Source: Lacticaseibacillus chiayiensis
GTDB taxonomy: Bacteria > Bacillota > Bacilli > Lactobacillales > Lactobacillaceae
Direction: 5' to 3'
Length of the DNA: 54,516 nt
NCBI RefSeq assembly: GCF_004123795.1
Contig: NZ_MSSM01000036.1
Location: forward strand, 1 to 54,516
This document shows, in pieces, positions 33,375 through 41,588 of the stretch. Each line of letters opens with the position of its first letter. Position 1 is the stretch's first letter. Under the pieces are notes generated by a model. It made no database searches. It was not told where the DNA came from and was given only the letters and a program-made list of their open reading frames with translations. The position numbers and the translations under genes were made by a program.

Positions 33375-33428
33375 AAAAGCCCGCCTGTCTCTTTCAGCGG
33401 TGGTTGCTGGCGGACAGGCGGGCTTGTT
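33375..33428. terminator. Strong hairpin between convergent/diverging units
   Basis: AAGCCCGCCTGTC pairs with GACAGGCGGGCTT over 13 bp, with a T-run on the plus side (TTGTT) and an A-rich side on the other. It likely terminates the leftward gene at 33463. Confidence 0.75.
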
Positions 33429-33462
33429 AAAATGAAGCATATGAGCAGGCGGTGATGAAGTT

Positions 33463-33786
33463 TCAAACAGTCGGCGCATAAATAAATTCGATTAACTGTT
33501 TTTTCATCGCAACGTTAATGCCATTGATGGGTTGCTCGAGAATTTTCTGATATTCTTCGAGAACATCGTATGGCAGTGGCGTAAGGAGGTTGAGATCGTC
33601 AATGACATCACTGACGCGGTCGGTGGTACTGAGATCAACGAAAATATCGATCTTGTTGAGGCAGTCGATTAATAAATCGGTCATGCCGGCATCAGGCTTG
33701 CCGCTTTGGTCGGTGACGACCACCTGCAAGTGATTGACTTGCGCATGATCGATCTGGATAAACTTTAAAGCCGAATAGATATTCAT
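33463..33786 (-). CDS. Hypothetical protein
   Basis: The product has 107 residues from the ATG at 33786 (GAGGTG upstream). It is acidic and soluble, opening MNIYSALKFIQIDHAQVNHL, with a central MTDLLIDCLNKIDIFVDL and a C-terminal MKKQLIEFIYAPTV. No family recognised. Single gene between the PH-domain operon and the HesB-like gene, divergent from the latter. Confidence 0.6.
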   Translation of the reverse strand: MNIYSALKFIQIDHAQVNHLQVVVTDQSGKPDAGMTDLLIDCLNKIDIFVDLSTTDRVSDVIDDLNLLTPLPYDVLEEYQKILEQPINGINVAMKKQLIEFIYAPTV

Positions 33787-33937
33787 TGGCACACCTCGTC
33801 TTAACTGACAGAATAACATCGTGGTTCATTAAACCAATTTTAGGCATTTCGTTAAACTTTTACAAGCTGGTTGTATCCTGTAGTAATCCGTTTCATAATG
33901 TGGGCGACAAGGATTATTTTACTTGTGGGGGTGAAAT

Positions 33938-34276
33938 ATGGAGCTTAATATATCTGCCCAGGCAGCAGCTCGACTGGCGCCGCTTTTACACGCAGATCGG
34001 GTGTTGGTTTTGGATTTAAATGACGGTATCGGGCCATACTCGCGACAGTATCATGATACATCTCAAGCTAAATTCAGTCTCCTGATATTGCCACGCCGTA
34101 ATGTGCCGGATATATTTGATGCGCACCTTGATTCCCCAGTAGGACCGGTTTTAATCAAAAGCTATGCGGCCGGATTTTTCGATTCGAAAACTGAGTTAAC
34201 CGTTAGCGGTGATGAGTTTACGCTTTTGCGCGGGAAGCCACGACTCAATCCGAAGGTCCCGCTCAAGTTTGTGTAA
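33938..34276 (+). CDS. HesB/IscA-fold protein without the usual cysteines
   Basis: The 112-residue protein shows the strand order of the Fe-S-biosynthesis (HesB/IscA, YqkB-like) fold: MELNISAQAAARLAPLL, VLVLDLNDGIGPYSRQ, then KSYAAGFFDSKTELTVSG. It has no cysteine at all, so the three Cys that bind the Fe-S cluster in IscA are missing. It therefore cannot be an A-type scaffold of the known kind and may bind something else. GGGGGTG lies about 8 bp before the ATG. It is alone in its transcription unit. Confidence 0.7.
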   Translation: MELNISAQAAARLAPLLHADRVLVLDLNDGIGPYSRQYHDTSQAKFSLLILPRRNVPDIFDAHLDSPVGPVLIKSYAAGFFDSKTELTVSGDEFTLLRGKPRLNPKVPLKFV

Positions 34277-34347
34277 TAACACAGGCTTTTCTGTTATGAT
34301 ATTCCCAGCAACTGTATGAGGCAAGCACAGTTAAGGAGGAATTGTCT

Positions 34348-35061
34348 GTGGACCGGACATCACTAAAGAATCAGGCCAAGGCGGAATTGAATCCCAACTT
34401 TAGCTATTATCTGCGTATTAGTTTACCGGCGTTACTATTGATGGCCTTCGCGACGCTTGTGCCGTTTTCTACCGTACATGAAGTACATCACGGGGAATGG
34501 CATACCTTGTTGCGAGGAGATATATTCACGGTCACAGGCGGGCGGGTGAATGAATATTGGCAGATGTGGCAGTCAATTGTTATCTTTTTGAGCCTGTTGG
34601 GCGTGTTGCTGATGATTGGCGTCATATTTGCTATGATGGACGGTCTTCGCGGCCAGTCGGATTACCAGTTCAGTTGGTTGCAGATGTTCAAGATTTTTGA
34701 GCGCGGTGAATATTTTCTAGGCAGTTTGTTGATCGGTCTGTTGCAATGGCTCTGGGTTTTTCTGTGGATGTTCTTGCTGATTGTCCCGGGAATTGTTAAG
34801 GCGATGGCATATTCACAGGCGCAGTGGATTTATCGGGATGCAATTGATAGCGGCCAACCGATCGGCTATACCGAAGCAATCAAGCGCAGCCGGGAGTTGA
34901 TGTATGGCCATAAGTGGGATTTCTTTGTGTTGCTGCTCAGCTTTTTGGGCTGGTGGTTGCTGGAGTTGATCACGATGGGACTGGCTTCTATCTGGGTCAT
35001 CCCGTACCGCAGTATGACATTGGCGAATTTCTATCTTAAATTAACGGAAGAGCAAGCTTAA
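34348..35061 (+). CDS. DUF975-family integral membrane protein
   Basis: The product has 237 residues from the GTG at 34348, eight bases after AAGGAGGA; the TTG at 34342 is too close to that site. The start DRTSLKNQAKAELNPNFSYYLRIS is typical of DUF975. About five membrane segments follow, with the conserved LLIVPGIVKAMAYSQAQWIYRD and AIKRSRELMYGHKWDFFVL motifs. Function unknown; such proteins are common in lactobacilli. Confidence 0.86.
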   Translation: MDRTSLKNQAKAELNPNFSYYLRISLPALLLMAFATLVPFSTVHEVHHGEWHTLLRGDIFTVTGGRVNEYWQMWQSIVIFLSLLGVLLMIGVIFAMMDGLRGQSDYQFSWLQMFKIFERGEYFLGSLLIGLLQWLWVFLWMFLLIVPGIVKAMAYSQAQWIYRDAIDSGQPIGYTEAIKRSRELMYGHKWDFFVLLLSFLGWWLLELITMGLASIWVIPYRSMTLANFYLKLTEEQA

Positions 35062-35076
35062 TACCGCAGTAAATGC

Positions 35077-35108
35077 AAAAAGAAAGCAAAATCGGCTTTC
35101 TTTTTTTC
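35077..35108 (+). terminator. Rho-independent terminator after the DUF975 gene
   Basis: AGAAAGC and GGCTTTCT form the stem, followed by seven Ts. Confidence 0.88.
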
Positions 35109-35261
35109 TGGAAAAGATACCGCTGGCGGTCAGTATTGGTATACTGTAGATAGTTTTAAAGGCATGTACTAGCAGCCGGACGGGATCGGCGTTTTGCGGG
35201 TCTTGTCCATTGTGCAACGACGTCATAATGCGCTCACAACTTAATAATGGGGGACTTACTT

Positions 35262-36533
35262 ATGAAGAGACGTTGGTTACTTGGTGTGACGACTGCATTG
35301 ATGGTCTTGTTGCTGACCGCATGCAGCAGTGGCAGTTCTGCGCAGAAAACTTCCAAGGGTCCGGTCACGATTACCTTCTGGCACCGGATGACCGGTAACT
35401 ATAATAAAGCGTTGGAAGGGTATATCAAGACGTTTAACAGTAGTCAAAAGCAATACAAAATCGTCGCAACATCGCAGGGTTCGTATGACAATCTGCAGAA
35501 GAAGTACTTGGCATCGGCGAAGTCCAAAACCTTACCGACGATTGGGCAGGTGACGGATACGATTATTCCGGAATACGTCCATGATGGAATGCTGGTCAAC
35601 ATTGATAAGCAGGTGAAGGCACAGTTTTCCGCCGCCGAGTTGAAGTCAATTTATCCCGGCATTGCCACGAATCTGAAATATCATGGTGATTATTATCAGA
35701 TTCCGTTTGCCACCGGGACGCGACTGATGTTTTATAACAAGGATATCTTGGATAAATATCATCTCACTGTGCCGAAGACTTGGGAAGAGCTTACCAAAAT
35801 CGGGCAACAACTCAAAGGTGATGGTATTACTGGGGTCGCGTTTAATAGGAGTTACGATTTTGAGTTTGAAACGTTGGCTTACGATGCCGGCAATCGGTTG
35901 ATTACACCGCAATACAAAGCGAAGATCGATACCCCAGCTAGCATCAAGGCCATGACGGCGATTACCAGCATGTTGCGGGATAAAACTGCTGTCACCGCAG
36001 GACTGGATAATTATTTTAATGTGCCATTTGTTCAAGGTAAAATTTTTGCCGGCTTCGGCTCTAGCGCCACGATCCAGCAGATTGCATCAACGGCACCTAA
36101 GAGCATGCATTGGGGAACCGCTGTGATGCCGAGTTTCGATGGTAAATCGAGTTCGGTTCTAGGTAACAATGGTATTTCTGTTTTCAAGGGTGCCTCCGCA
36201 GATCAAATCAAAGGCGCGGTTAAGTTCATGAAGTTTCTGATGAGTGCCAAGATTCAGACTCAGTGGGCCAAAGCCAGCGGGTATGTGCCGGTTGTGTCGA
36301 CCGCCACAAAGTCAAGCGACTATCAAGCCTATTTAAAAGCCAATCCGAACTATCAGGCTGCTGTTGATGCTTATGACAATGCGTTCTCCTCAACGCCATT
36401 CATCGGCTATAACACTTATCGTAACAACCTGCTGGATGCCGTTGACCAGACCGTTTCCGAAAAGGCCGAGCCTAAGACTGTCCTTTCTAAGTTACAAAAG
36501 CAAACTGAAACGATTTTGAAAGATAATCGTTAG
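35262..36533 (+). CDS. Extracellular sugar-binding lipoprotein (ABC type, UgpB/MalE-like)
   Basis: The 423-residue protein starts at the ATG at 35262 (GGGGGA upstream). It has a lipoprotein signal ending in the lipobox LLTAC (Cys at residue 21) and then Ser/Lys-rich linker residues. The SBP_bac_1 fold follows: ITFWHRMTGNYNKALEGYI, TIGQVTDTIIPEYV, FATGTRLMFYNKDILDKYHL and a C-terminal SGYVPVVST. Proteins like this capture oligosaccharides or glycerol-phosphate esters for an ABC importer. No permease or ATPase gene is next to it, so it is an orphan binding protein in this window. Confidence 0.88.
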   Translation: MKRRWLLGVTTALMVLLLTACSSGSSAQKTSKGPVTITFWHRMTGNYNKALEGYIKTFNSSQKQYKIVATSQGSYDNLQKKYLASAKSKTLPTIGQVTDTIIPEYVHDGMLVNIDKQVKAQFSAAELKSIYPGIATNLKYHGDYYQIPFATGTRLMFYNKDILDKYHLTVPKTWEELTKIGQQLKGDGITGVAFNRSYDFEFETLAYDAGNRLITPQYKAKIDTPASIKAMTAITSMLRDKTAVTAGLDNYFNVPFVQGKIFAGFGSSATIQQIASTAPKSMHWGTAVMPSFDGKSSSVLGNNGISVFKGASADQIKGAVKFMKFLMSAKIQTQWAKASGYVPVVSTATKSSDYQAYLKANPNYQAAVDAYDNAFSSTPFIGYNTYRNNLLDAVDQTVSEKAEPKTVLSKLQKQTETILKDNR

Positions 36534-36814
36534 TGAATCAAAAGAAAGCGAGCCCGTCTATGGCGACATTCAAATCGATTTTAAAACGAACCCTTATTTA
36601 CACCGTACTGGTACTGGGGTTAGCGGTGTTAATGACGTTTGGCTATGTCGGCTATCAAGACGTCACCGCCGGAAAAGGTTACCTCGCTTGGCGCTACCTT
36701 TTGCTAACGGCAGAATCCGTGGTCGGCGGCTTCTTCCTGTTCTTCATCGTGGTGAGTCTGGACACATGGCACGAGCATCGGGAAAAGAAGCGGGAGCAGA
36801 AGTCGAAGAAGTAA
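36533..36814 (+). CDS. Small two-helix membrane protein downstream of the binding protein
   Basis: The product is 93 residues if the GTG overlapping the previous stop is used; the ATG at 36560 would give 84. Membrane segments lie at about 20-40 and 58-78, and the C-terminus is strongly basic (HEHREKKREQKSKK). No family recognised. Its coupling to the lipoprotein gene suggests a common role, but it lacks any permease motif. Confidence 0.65.
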   Translation: MNQKKASPSMATFKSILKRTLIYTVLVLGLAVLMTFGYVGYQDVTAGKGYLAWRYLLLTAESVVGGFFLFFIVVSLDTWHEHREKKREQKSKK

Positions 36815-36895
36815 AACAGCAACTTTGAAGGATGCTGTGGTGGTGCCAAAGAGCTAGCATGTCACGTGGTTCAGAGATTAACCAATCAATTGTAC

Positions 36896-36943
36896 AAAAA
36901 TACGGGTCAAGAGCGTAAAACCTTCTCTTGGCCCGTATTTTTA
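36896..36943. terminator. Bidirectional terminator
   Basis: AAAAATACGGG-CAAGAG pairs with CTCTTG-CCCGTATTTTT. It serves both the rightward lipoprotein operon and the leftward transporter ATPase. Confidence 0.92.
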
Positions 36944-36967
36944 TTGCCTGTTTGTGACCTGAATCGG

Positions 36968-37714
36968 TTAAACCCGATTCAAGTAACGCTTCAGGAATTC
37001 TTTGGTAGCTGTTTGTTGGGGATTACCGAAGATTTGATCCGGCGTACCGGACTCGGCAATAATGCCGTTGTTCATGAAGATGACGCGGTCGGAAACATCG
37101 CGGGCGAAGGCCATTTCGTGAGTGACGATGATCATGGTCAGGCCGGTGTGGGCCAGGGCTGTCATCGTGTTCAGGACATCATCGACCATTTCCGGATCCA
37201 GCGCACTGGTTGGTTCATCGAACAGGAGTACTTCAGGATCCATTGCTTCAGCACGGGCAATGGCGACCCGCTGTTCTTGCCCACCGGAGAGTTGATCCGG
37301 TTTGGCGGCAATGAAGGGATCCATGCCGACTTGTTTCAACAGTTCCAAAGCATGAGTTTTGGCAGCGGCAGCGTCACGTTTTAACACGGTTTGCTGTGGG
37401 ACCATCACGTTTTGCAAGACGGTCATATTGTTGAATAAGTTGAAGCTCTGGAACACCATGCCGACTTTGGCGCGATAGGTGCTTAACTTCACGTCTTCGC
37501 CTAAGATGCTTTTGCCGTGAAAAAGAATATCGCCGCCAGTTGGAGTTTCTAAAAGGTTGATGTTGCGCAGCAGGGTCGACTTTCCGGAGCCGCTGCGGCC
37601 AATGATTGAAACAACCTCGCCGGCCTGAACGTTGAAATTGATGTCGGTCAGGACTTCGTGGTTCCCAAAACTCTTTTTGAGATTTTTAACTTGAATTAAA
37701 GGTTCGTCTGCCAT
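36968..37714 (-). CDS. lysY: Amino-acid (probably lysine) ABC transporter ATPase
   Basis: The 248-residue PAAT-type ATPase has Walker [10 protein letters not shown] at about 37-45, Q-loop in [15 protein letters not shown], signature LSGGQEQR, Walker B VLLFDEP and switch His in VTHEMAF. It follows the fused binding/permease gene by 118 bp, and a palindromic intergenic repeat fills that gap. Because the operon starts with a lysine riboswitch, lysine is the likely substrate. The name LysY for such riboswitch-controlled ABC transporters comes from comparative work on lysine regulons and is applied here by inference. Confidence 0.87.
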   Translation of the reverse strand: MADEPLIQVKNLKKSFGNHEVLTDINFNVQAGEVVSIIGRSGSGKSTLLRNINLLETPTGGDILFHGKSILGEDVKLSTYRAKVGMVFQSFNLFNNMTVLQNVMVPQQTVLKRDAAAAKTHALELLKQVGMDPFIAAKPDQLSGGQEQRVAIARAEAMDPEVLLFDEPTSALDPEMVDDVLNTMTALAHTGLTMIIVTHEMAFARDVSDRVIFMNNGIIAESGTPDQIFGNPQQTATKEFLKRYLNRV

Positions 37715-37735
37715 GCGTTAGTCCTCCTTTAAAAA

Positions 37736-37835
37736 GTGAGCGTGACCCGGCGCGCTTAGGAATCGGAGTGTAAGCGACCTTGGTCATTGTGACCAAGGCC
37801 CTTACACGTAGACTCTTGCGCCGGCGAACGCGTTA
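37736..37835 (+). repeat. Palindromic intergenic repeat, copy A
   Basis: The copy is 100 bp, running from GTGAGCGTGA to GAACGCGTTA, with inner CGGAGTGTAAGCGACCTTGG and CCAAGGCCCTTACACG arms. It lies between two co-transcribed transporter genes and includes the stop codon of the upstream gene. It shares ends and core with copies at 47032, 51478 and 52429. No transposase is encoded. Confidence 0.85.
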
Positions 37836-39434
37836 TGATTCGGTGCCGATTTTCGGTGTTTCGACCTGCATCTGGTTATTCATCACGTTGTAGTCTTTAG
37901 GTCCGTCGAGATGTTTTTCAATGAGTCGGAAGAGGCGGCTGATGGTGAAGGTCATGATGAGGTAAATGCCGCTGACGATCAGATACGTGTGGAAGAACTG
38001 GAAGCTTTGTCCGGCGATGGTTTCACCGCTGAAAAACAGTTCGGAAACAGAAATGACCGACAGCACGGAAGTGTCCTTGATGTTGACAATGAACTCGTTC
38101 GTGACTGCGGGCAGGGAATTGCGAACCGCTTGCGGCAAGATGACTTTCATCATCGTTTGCAAGTGGGTCATGCCTAACGCGCTTGCTGCTTCAAACTGGC
38201 CTTCATCGACGGAGATAATACCGCCGCGGATGATTTCGGAAATGTAAGCACCAGTATTAATCGAAACGATCAAAAGCGCTGCGGTGGTGCGATCCATGTT
38301 CAGATGCCAGGCTTGGGCCGCGCCGTAATACAAGACCGCTGCCTGAACAATCATTGGCGTGCCACGGAAGACTTCGATGTACAAGGAAAGCAGCCAATTG
38401 ATAACCGCTCGTAGGCCGCGTTGGCCCAGTTTCTTGGGTTTTGGTATGGTCCGAATAATCCCGACCAGCAAGCCGATAATGAAGCCGACAAGAGTGCCGA
38501 CCAAGGCTAACAACAGTGTCATACCGGTACCACGCAAGAGCATCGGCCCATACTGTTTCATAATGGCCATGAACCAATTGCCACTTTTTTCGGTGGAAGG
38601 TTGATTGTCAACCGCCTCGTTCATCAGACGTGCCCGTTCTTTATTGGAAATCGTGGCAAGCAGCTCATTGATTTTAGCTTTATTGGGATCATTTTTCCGC
38701 AAGCCGATTGCCAAGTTAGTATCACTGGCATCGGTTTTAAAACCCTGACCCTTGGCAAAATGGATGTACATCAGATTTGGATTGGCCCGTTCTGCCGTGA
38801 TCCCTTCAGGCACTTCGGAAACGTAACCATCGATGGTACCAGACTCCAAAGCGACCCGCATCGCCGGAAAGTCGTTCATTGCCGGTTCCTTGACGACACC
38901 TTTGATTTGGTTGATGGCCTGATAGTGATAAGTACTGAGTTGTGCCGTCACTTTGGCGCCTTTAAAATCAGCAATGCTCTTGGCTTTGGCGTATTTGCTG
39001 TCTTTGCGGACGACCATGGTTAGGTTTGAGATGTAGTATGGATTGGTAAAATCGATTGTTTTCCGGCGATCCGGGGTTGGCGACATCCCGGCGATAATGG
39101 CATCGATTTTGCCGGAAGTTAAAGCAGGTGGAAGGCCATCCCAAGAAGTTTTGACCACGACCACTTTTTTGTGCAGTGCTTTAGCAACTTTACGCGCAAT
39201 CTGAACATCGTAACCATTTGCGTACTCATGGCTCCCCTGAATCTTGACTGCGTGATTGGCGTCGGTATTTTGCGTCCAGTTGAACGGTGCATAGCCGGCC
39301 TCCATACCGACCTTGAATGTGTTGTCATCGCTGGCAGCATTAACCGGTTTAGCGGCAAAACCGCCAAGTAGCAGGCTCAATGCAAGCCCAAGCACACCCA
39401 AACGTGCAACCCAGTGTTTTTTCATATGTGACAT
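37833..39434 (-). CDS. lysX: Lysine-type ABC transporter, fused substrate-binding and permease protein
   Basis: The 533-residue fusion has a signal peptide to about residue 33 and a binding domain at 38-280 (FKVGMEAGYAPFNWTQ, GKIDAIIAGMSPTPDRR, IDFTNPYYISNLTMVV). The HisMQ-type permease is at about 300-510 with the ATPase-docking EAASALGMTHLQTMMKVILPQ. The C-terminus is soluble. It differs from the two glutamine-type fusions upstream and forms an operon with the ATPase gene. A lysine riboswitch with terminator in its leader indicates uptake of lysine (or a close analogue) that is shut off when lysine is plentiful. Confidence 0.88.
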   Translation of the reverse strand: MSHMKKHWVARLGVLGLALSLLLGGFAAKPVNAASDDNTFKVGMEAGYAPFNWTQNTDANHAVKIQGSHEYANGYDVQIARKVAKALHKKVVVVKTSWDGLPPALTSGKIDAIIAGMSPTPDRRKTIDFTNPYYISNLTMVVRKDSKYAKAKSIADFKGAKVTAQLSTYHYQAINQIKGVVKEPAMNDFPAMRVALESGTIDGYVSEVPEGITAERANPNLMYIHFAKGQGFKTDASDTNLAIGLRKNDPNKAKINELLATISNKERARLMNEAVDNQPSTEKSGNWFMAIMKQYGPMLLRGTGMTLLLALVGTLVGFIIGLLVGIIRTIPKPKKLGQRGLRAVINWLLSLYIEVFRGTPMIVQAAVLYYGAAQAWHLNMDRTTAALLIVSINTGAYISEIIRGGIISVDEGQFEAASALGMTHLQTMMKVILPQAVRNSLPAVTNEFIVNIKDTSVLSVISVSELFFSGETIAGQSFQFFHTYLIVSGIYLIMTFTISRLFRLIEKHLDGPKDYNVMNNQMQVETPKIGTES

Positions 39435-39471
39435 TCTCCCTTCTTATAGTGGGGAAATAGAGCTGGAACCA

Positions 39472-39511
39472 AAAAATCGACCTTTATTGAACAAGCAACA
39501 AAGGTCGATTC
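39472..39511 (-). terminator. Riboswitch expression-platform terminator
   Basis: On the reverse strand AATCGACCTTT and AAAGGTCGATT form an 11-bp stem followed by TTTTTGG, between the lysine aptamer and the transporter start. Confidence 0.85.
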
Positions 39512-39536
39512 CATCGATTTTAGTCATAAACCAGAA

Positions 39537-39700
39537 TCATAGCGCCCCGAAGCAACTTGCTTCGACAGTCCATGAGTTATGCGCTCATGGCCCAATGCGG
39601 ATCGTCCGAACACGGCCCGACATTTCGGCGGTGGCACTTACGACTGGTTCAACATGATCCGGCACTCCCCAGTTTTCGTTACCCACCGCAACCTCTATTT
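39537..39700 (-). ncRNA. Lysine riboswitch (L box) aptamer
   Basis: Reverse-strand features match the lysine aptamer: an AGAGGUUGCGG start, the GCCGAAAUGUCGGG stretch equivalent to the conserved CGCCGAAG core, and a final ACUGUC hairpin (GAAGCA/UGCUUC) GG-GCGCUAU, corresponding to the conserved CUGUC..GG-GCUA. AUAG/CUAU closes stem P1. A terminator hairpin and an amino-acid transporter gene follow. Identification is by eye; the core elements and context agree. Confidence 0.82.
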
Positions 39701-39729
39701 CTTAGTGGTGTATTTAAATGTCAAAATCG

Positions 39730-39758
39730 AGTGTAACGGAACGGAAGGTAGATGTCAA
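39730..39758 (-). promoter_or_regulatory. Promoter of the lysine riboswitch-transporter operon
   Basis: On the reverse strand TTGACA (39758-39753), 17-bp spacer and TACACT (39735-39730) place the start about 25-30 bases before the aptamer. Confidence 0.8.
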
Positions 39759-39833
39759 TTGGATGTGAACGCGTGTATGGTGGGAGAGGATATATTAGCA
39801 GGCATACTTACGAGAAGTATTTTTGAACCTCTG

Positions 39834-40577
39834 TCAAAACATAGAAACAAAAGCTAAGACGTTATTAAGGATATGCAGCGTGGTGCTATAGCGCAAATCC
39901 CCAGTAAGCGCGTAGACGGAACCAAATAGCCATCCCATGGTGCAGTAGACTAAAAGATTTACGGTGAAATGGGGTTCGTGAAGCAAACCAAACACAAAGC
40001 CGGAGACCAAGACAACGGAAATTTTGCTCATAATAGTGTTTTTGTTGAAAAAATAGTTAAAGAAAATGCCGCGGAATATAAATTCTTCAATAATAGGTGC
40101 CGCTAATACAGCGTCAATACTGGCTAATACTGGCGCAGTTCGAATGAACTTGTTAACAAGCACCTGATTCGTGGCATTGTCCGCGTTGAAAGGCGTGAGA
40201 GATTCAATACACAGCAATCCGAAAAGAGACGCAACCCCAATGAGAAGTATAAGCATGTTCTTTTCCGAAAGTGGCTTTAGACCATAGTCATTTGGATTAA
40301 AACGTTTTAATTGACGGAAATATAGCCAATGAAGAAACCAAATGAATGATCCTTTCAATATTAATTCAATCACCAGAACTTCATATTGGTCACGCTGCAA
40401 TCTGCTGATAGTAAAAAAATCATGGAATTCAGTTAAGACATCAAGCAGTATGATGCCTGTGAGAAGAAGTGAGCGCTTCACCAATGAACCGCCAATAGAT
40501 ATTATTTTCTCCAATTGTCTATCCTTCTTTAGACTTTTGAATGCTATAAAAATCGGACTACATAAATATGCGCCCAT
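39834..40577 (-). CDS. CPBP-family intramembrane metalloprotease
   Basis: The 247-residue protein has about seven membrane segments and the CPBP (Abi) motifs: EEFIFRG (EExxxR) near residue 165, FGLLHEP with the second metal ligand, and TLHILNN (HxxxN type) near the end. In lactobacilli such proteins often process or give immunity to bacteriocins, or process other peptides. No bacteriocin gene is visible beside it. The start at 40577 lacks an obvious ribosome binding site; an internal start is possible. The coding region is AT-rich compared with its neighbours, a possible sign of transfer. Confidence 0.85.
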   Translation of the reverse strand: MGAYLCSPIFIAFKSLKKDRQLEKIISIGGSLVKRSLLLTGIILLDVLTEFHDFFTISRLQRDQYEVLVIELILKGSFIWFLHWLYFRQLKRFNPNDYGLKPLSEKNMLILLIGVASLFGLLCIESLTPFNADNATNQVLVNKFIRTAPVLASIDAVLAAPIIEEFIFRGIFFNYFFNKNTIMSKISVVLVSGFVFGLLHEPHFTVNLLVYCTMGWLFGSVYALTGDLRYSTTLHILNNVLAFVSMF

Positions 40578-40741
40578 TGTAACAGGTCTTAATAGTTAAC
40601 AAGCATAAAAGTAGACAAAAAATTAAAAACCAAAACGTACAGATTAACAAGTGCGAAACCCATAAAGCTGTTTCCATTTTGAAAAAATGACAAAACTTGT
40701 TAAGCTTGTCCAATAAGCTTCTCATAAAAGGGGCGGTGCTG

Positions 40742-41405
40742 ATGGCGGAGGAGCCTATCAAAGTTGGGGCCTATTTACGGGCGCTGCGCCTTGAGGAAAA
40801 TGATTCATTAGAAGAGATTGCGGCTGGGATTACAACAGTCGCTACTTTGTCACGGTTTGAACGGGGTGAAACTCAACTCAGTGCCGCGGTTATTTTAAAA
40901 TTGCTGACACGTTTTGATCAAGATGTTGAATTAATGCAACAAGGTTATCGGACACTTAATCGGGAAAATTTTTTTCAGCAGGTTGATCGCGCTTCAGTTG
41001 ACTGCCATCATTGATACGCGGGATTTGAGTGGATTGATTAAAGCTTTTGCAAATCAAGTTCAGAAGCCTAATACCCCTCAAGATCATTTGAATCTTGCCA
41101 ACCGAGCGTTTTTGACTGCCACGCTTCGGTATATTAGTGCGGGAAAGCTGGATAATGCGCAGGCAACATTGGCACTCATCGAGCAGGCAACAGTTGGCGA
41201 TCTGGGTGTCGAGTTTCAGATTGCCTGCACCAAACGACTGTTGATGACTTATGCCACAGACAAGAGAGTCGCGGCGCGCGGACAGCGGGAATTAGCGCAA
41301 TTAAAGGCGTTGTTGGATGAAGTGGCTGCACCGGCGTGGACGGCAACATGGCTGCCTGCGTTGGAGGCCTTGGCTGAGGCGAAGCGGTGTGGCAAGGAAG
41401 CTTGA
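40742..41405 (+). pseudogene. Rgg-like HTH regulator, frameshifted at a T7 run
   Basis: From the ATG at 40742 the frame encodes an N-terminal helix-turn-helix (GAYLRALRLEENDSLEEIAAGIT, then ATLSRFERGETQLSAAVILKLL). It goes out of frame after ENFF at a run of seven Ts (40969-40975). With six Ts the frame continues SRLIALQLTAIIDTRDLSGLIKAF through a helical TPR-like domain to 41405, giving about 220 residues. That is shorter than common Rgg proteins (about 290). The lesion is a single homopolymer slip, so decay, phase variation or an assembly error all fit. Confidence 0.75.
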
Positions 41406-41521
41406 TTTGGTCGTGGCAGCAGTTAGGTCAGGAATATTTATTTCTAGGGAAATTCAATACTAGCAGTCTAAGGCGGACTCGCAATCGGCGGCATCAAGTT
41501 GATTGCGAGTCCTTTTAGCGT

Positions 41522-41537
41522 TGTTCCACGTGAAACG
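41522..41537. promoter_or_regulatory. parS-like palindrome 10
   Basis: TGTTCCACGTGAAACG, 15 of 16 matches. It abuts the truncated palindromic repeat copy E. Confidence 0.48.
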
Positions 41538-41588
41538 CGTTTAAGCCACTTACACACCGATTCCTAAATATTTCTGCTCACGCTCACA
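41533..41588 (-). repeat. Palindromic intergenic repeat, deletion derivative E
   Basis: On the reverse strand it reads GTGAGCGTGAGC, then TTAGGAATCGG-GTGTAAG, and jumps directly to CGCGTTT. The left arm and the right end of the repeat family are kept and the middle and right arm are lost. Confidence 0.7.

Noticed and set aside
39437-39700. T-box leader upstream of the amino-acid transporter
   Set aside because: No T-box sequence of the AGGGTGGAACCGCG type is present on the reverse strand. The GCCGAA core and the ACUGUC..GG-GCGCUAU end fit a lysine riboswitch instead.
40558-40761. A 67-codon hydrophobic reverse-strand frame between the CPBP and Rgg-like genes
   Set aside because: It overlaps the 5' end of the CPBP gene and the start of the Rgg-like gene, has no ribosome binding site, and its hydrophobicity follows from the AT-rich spacer.
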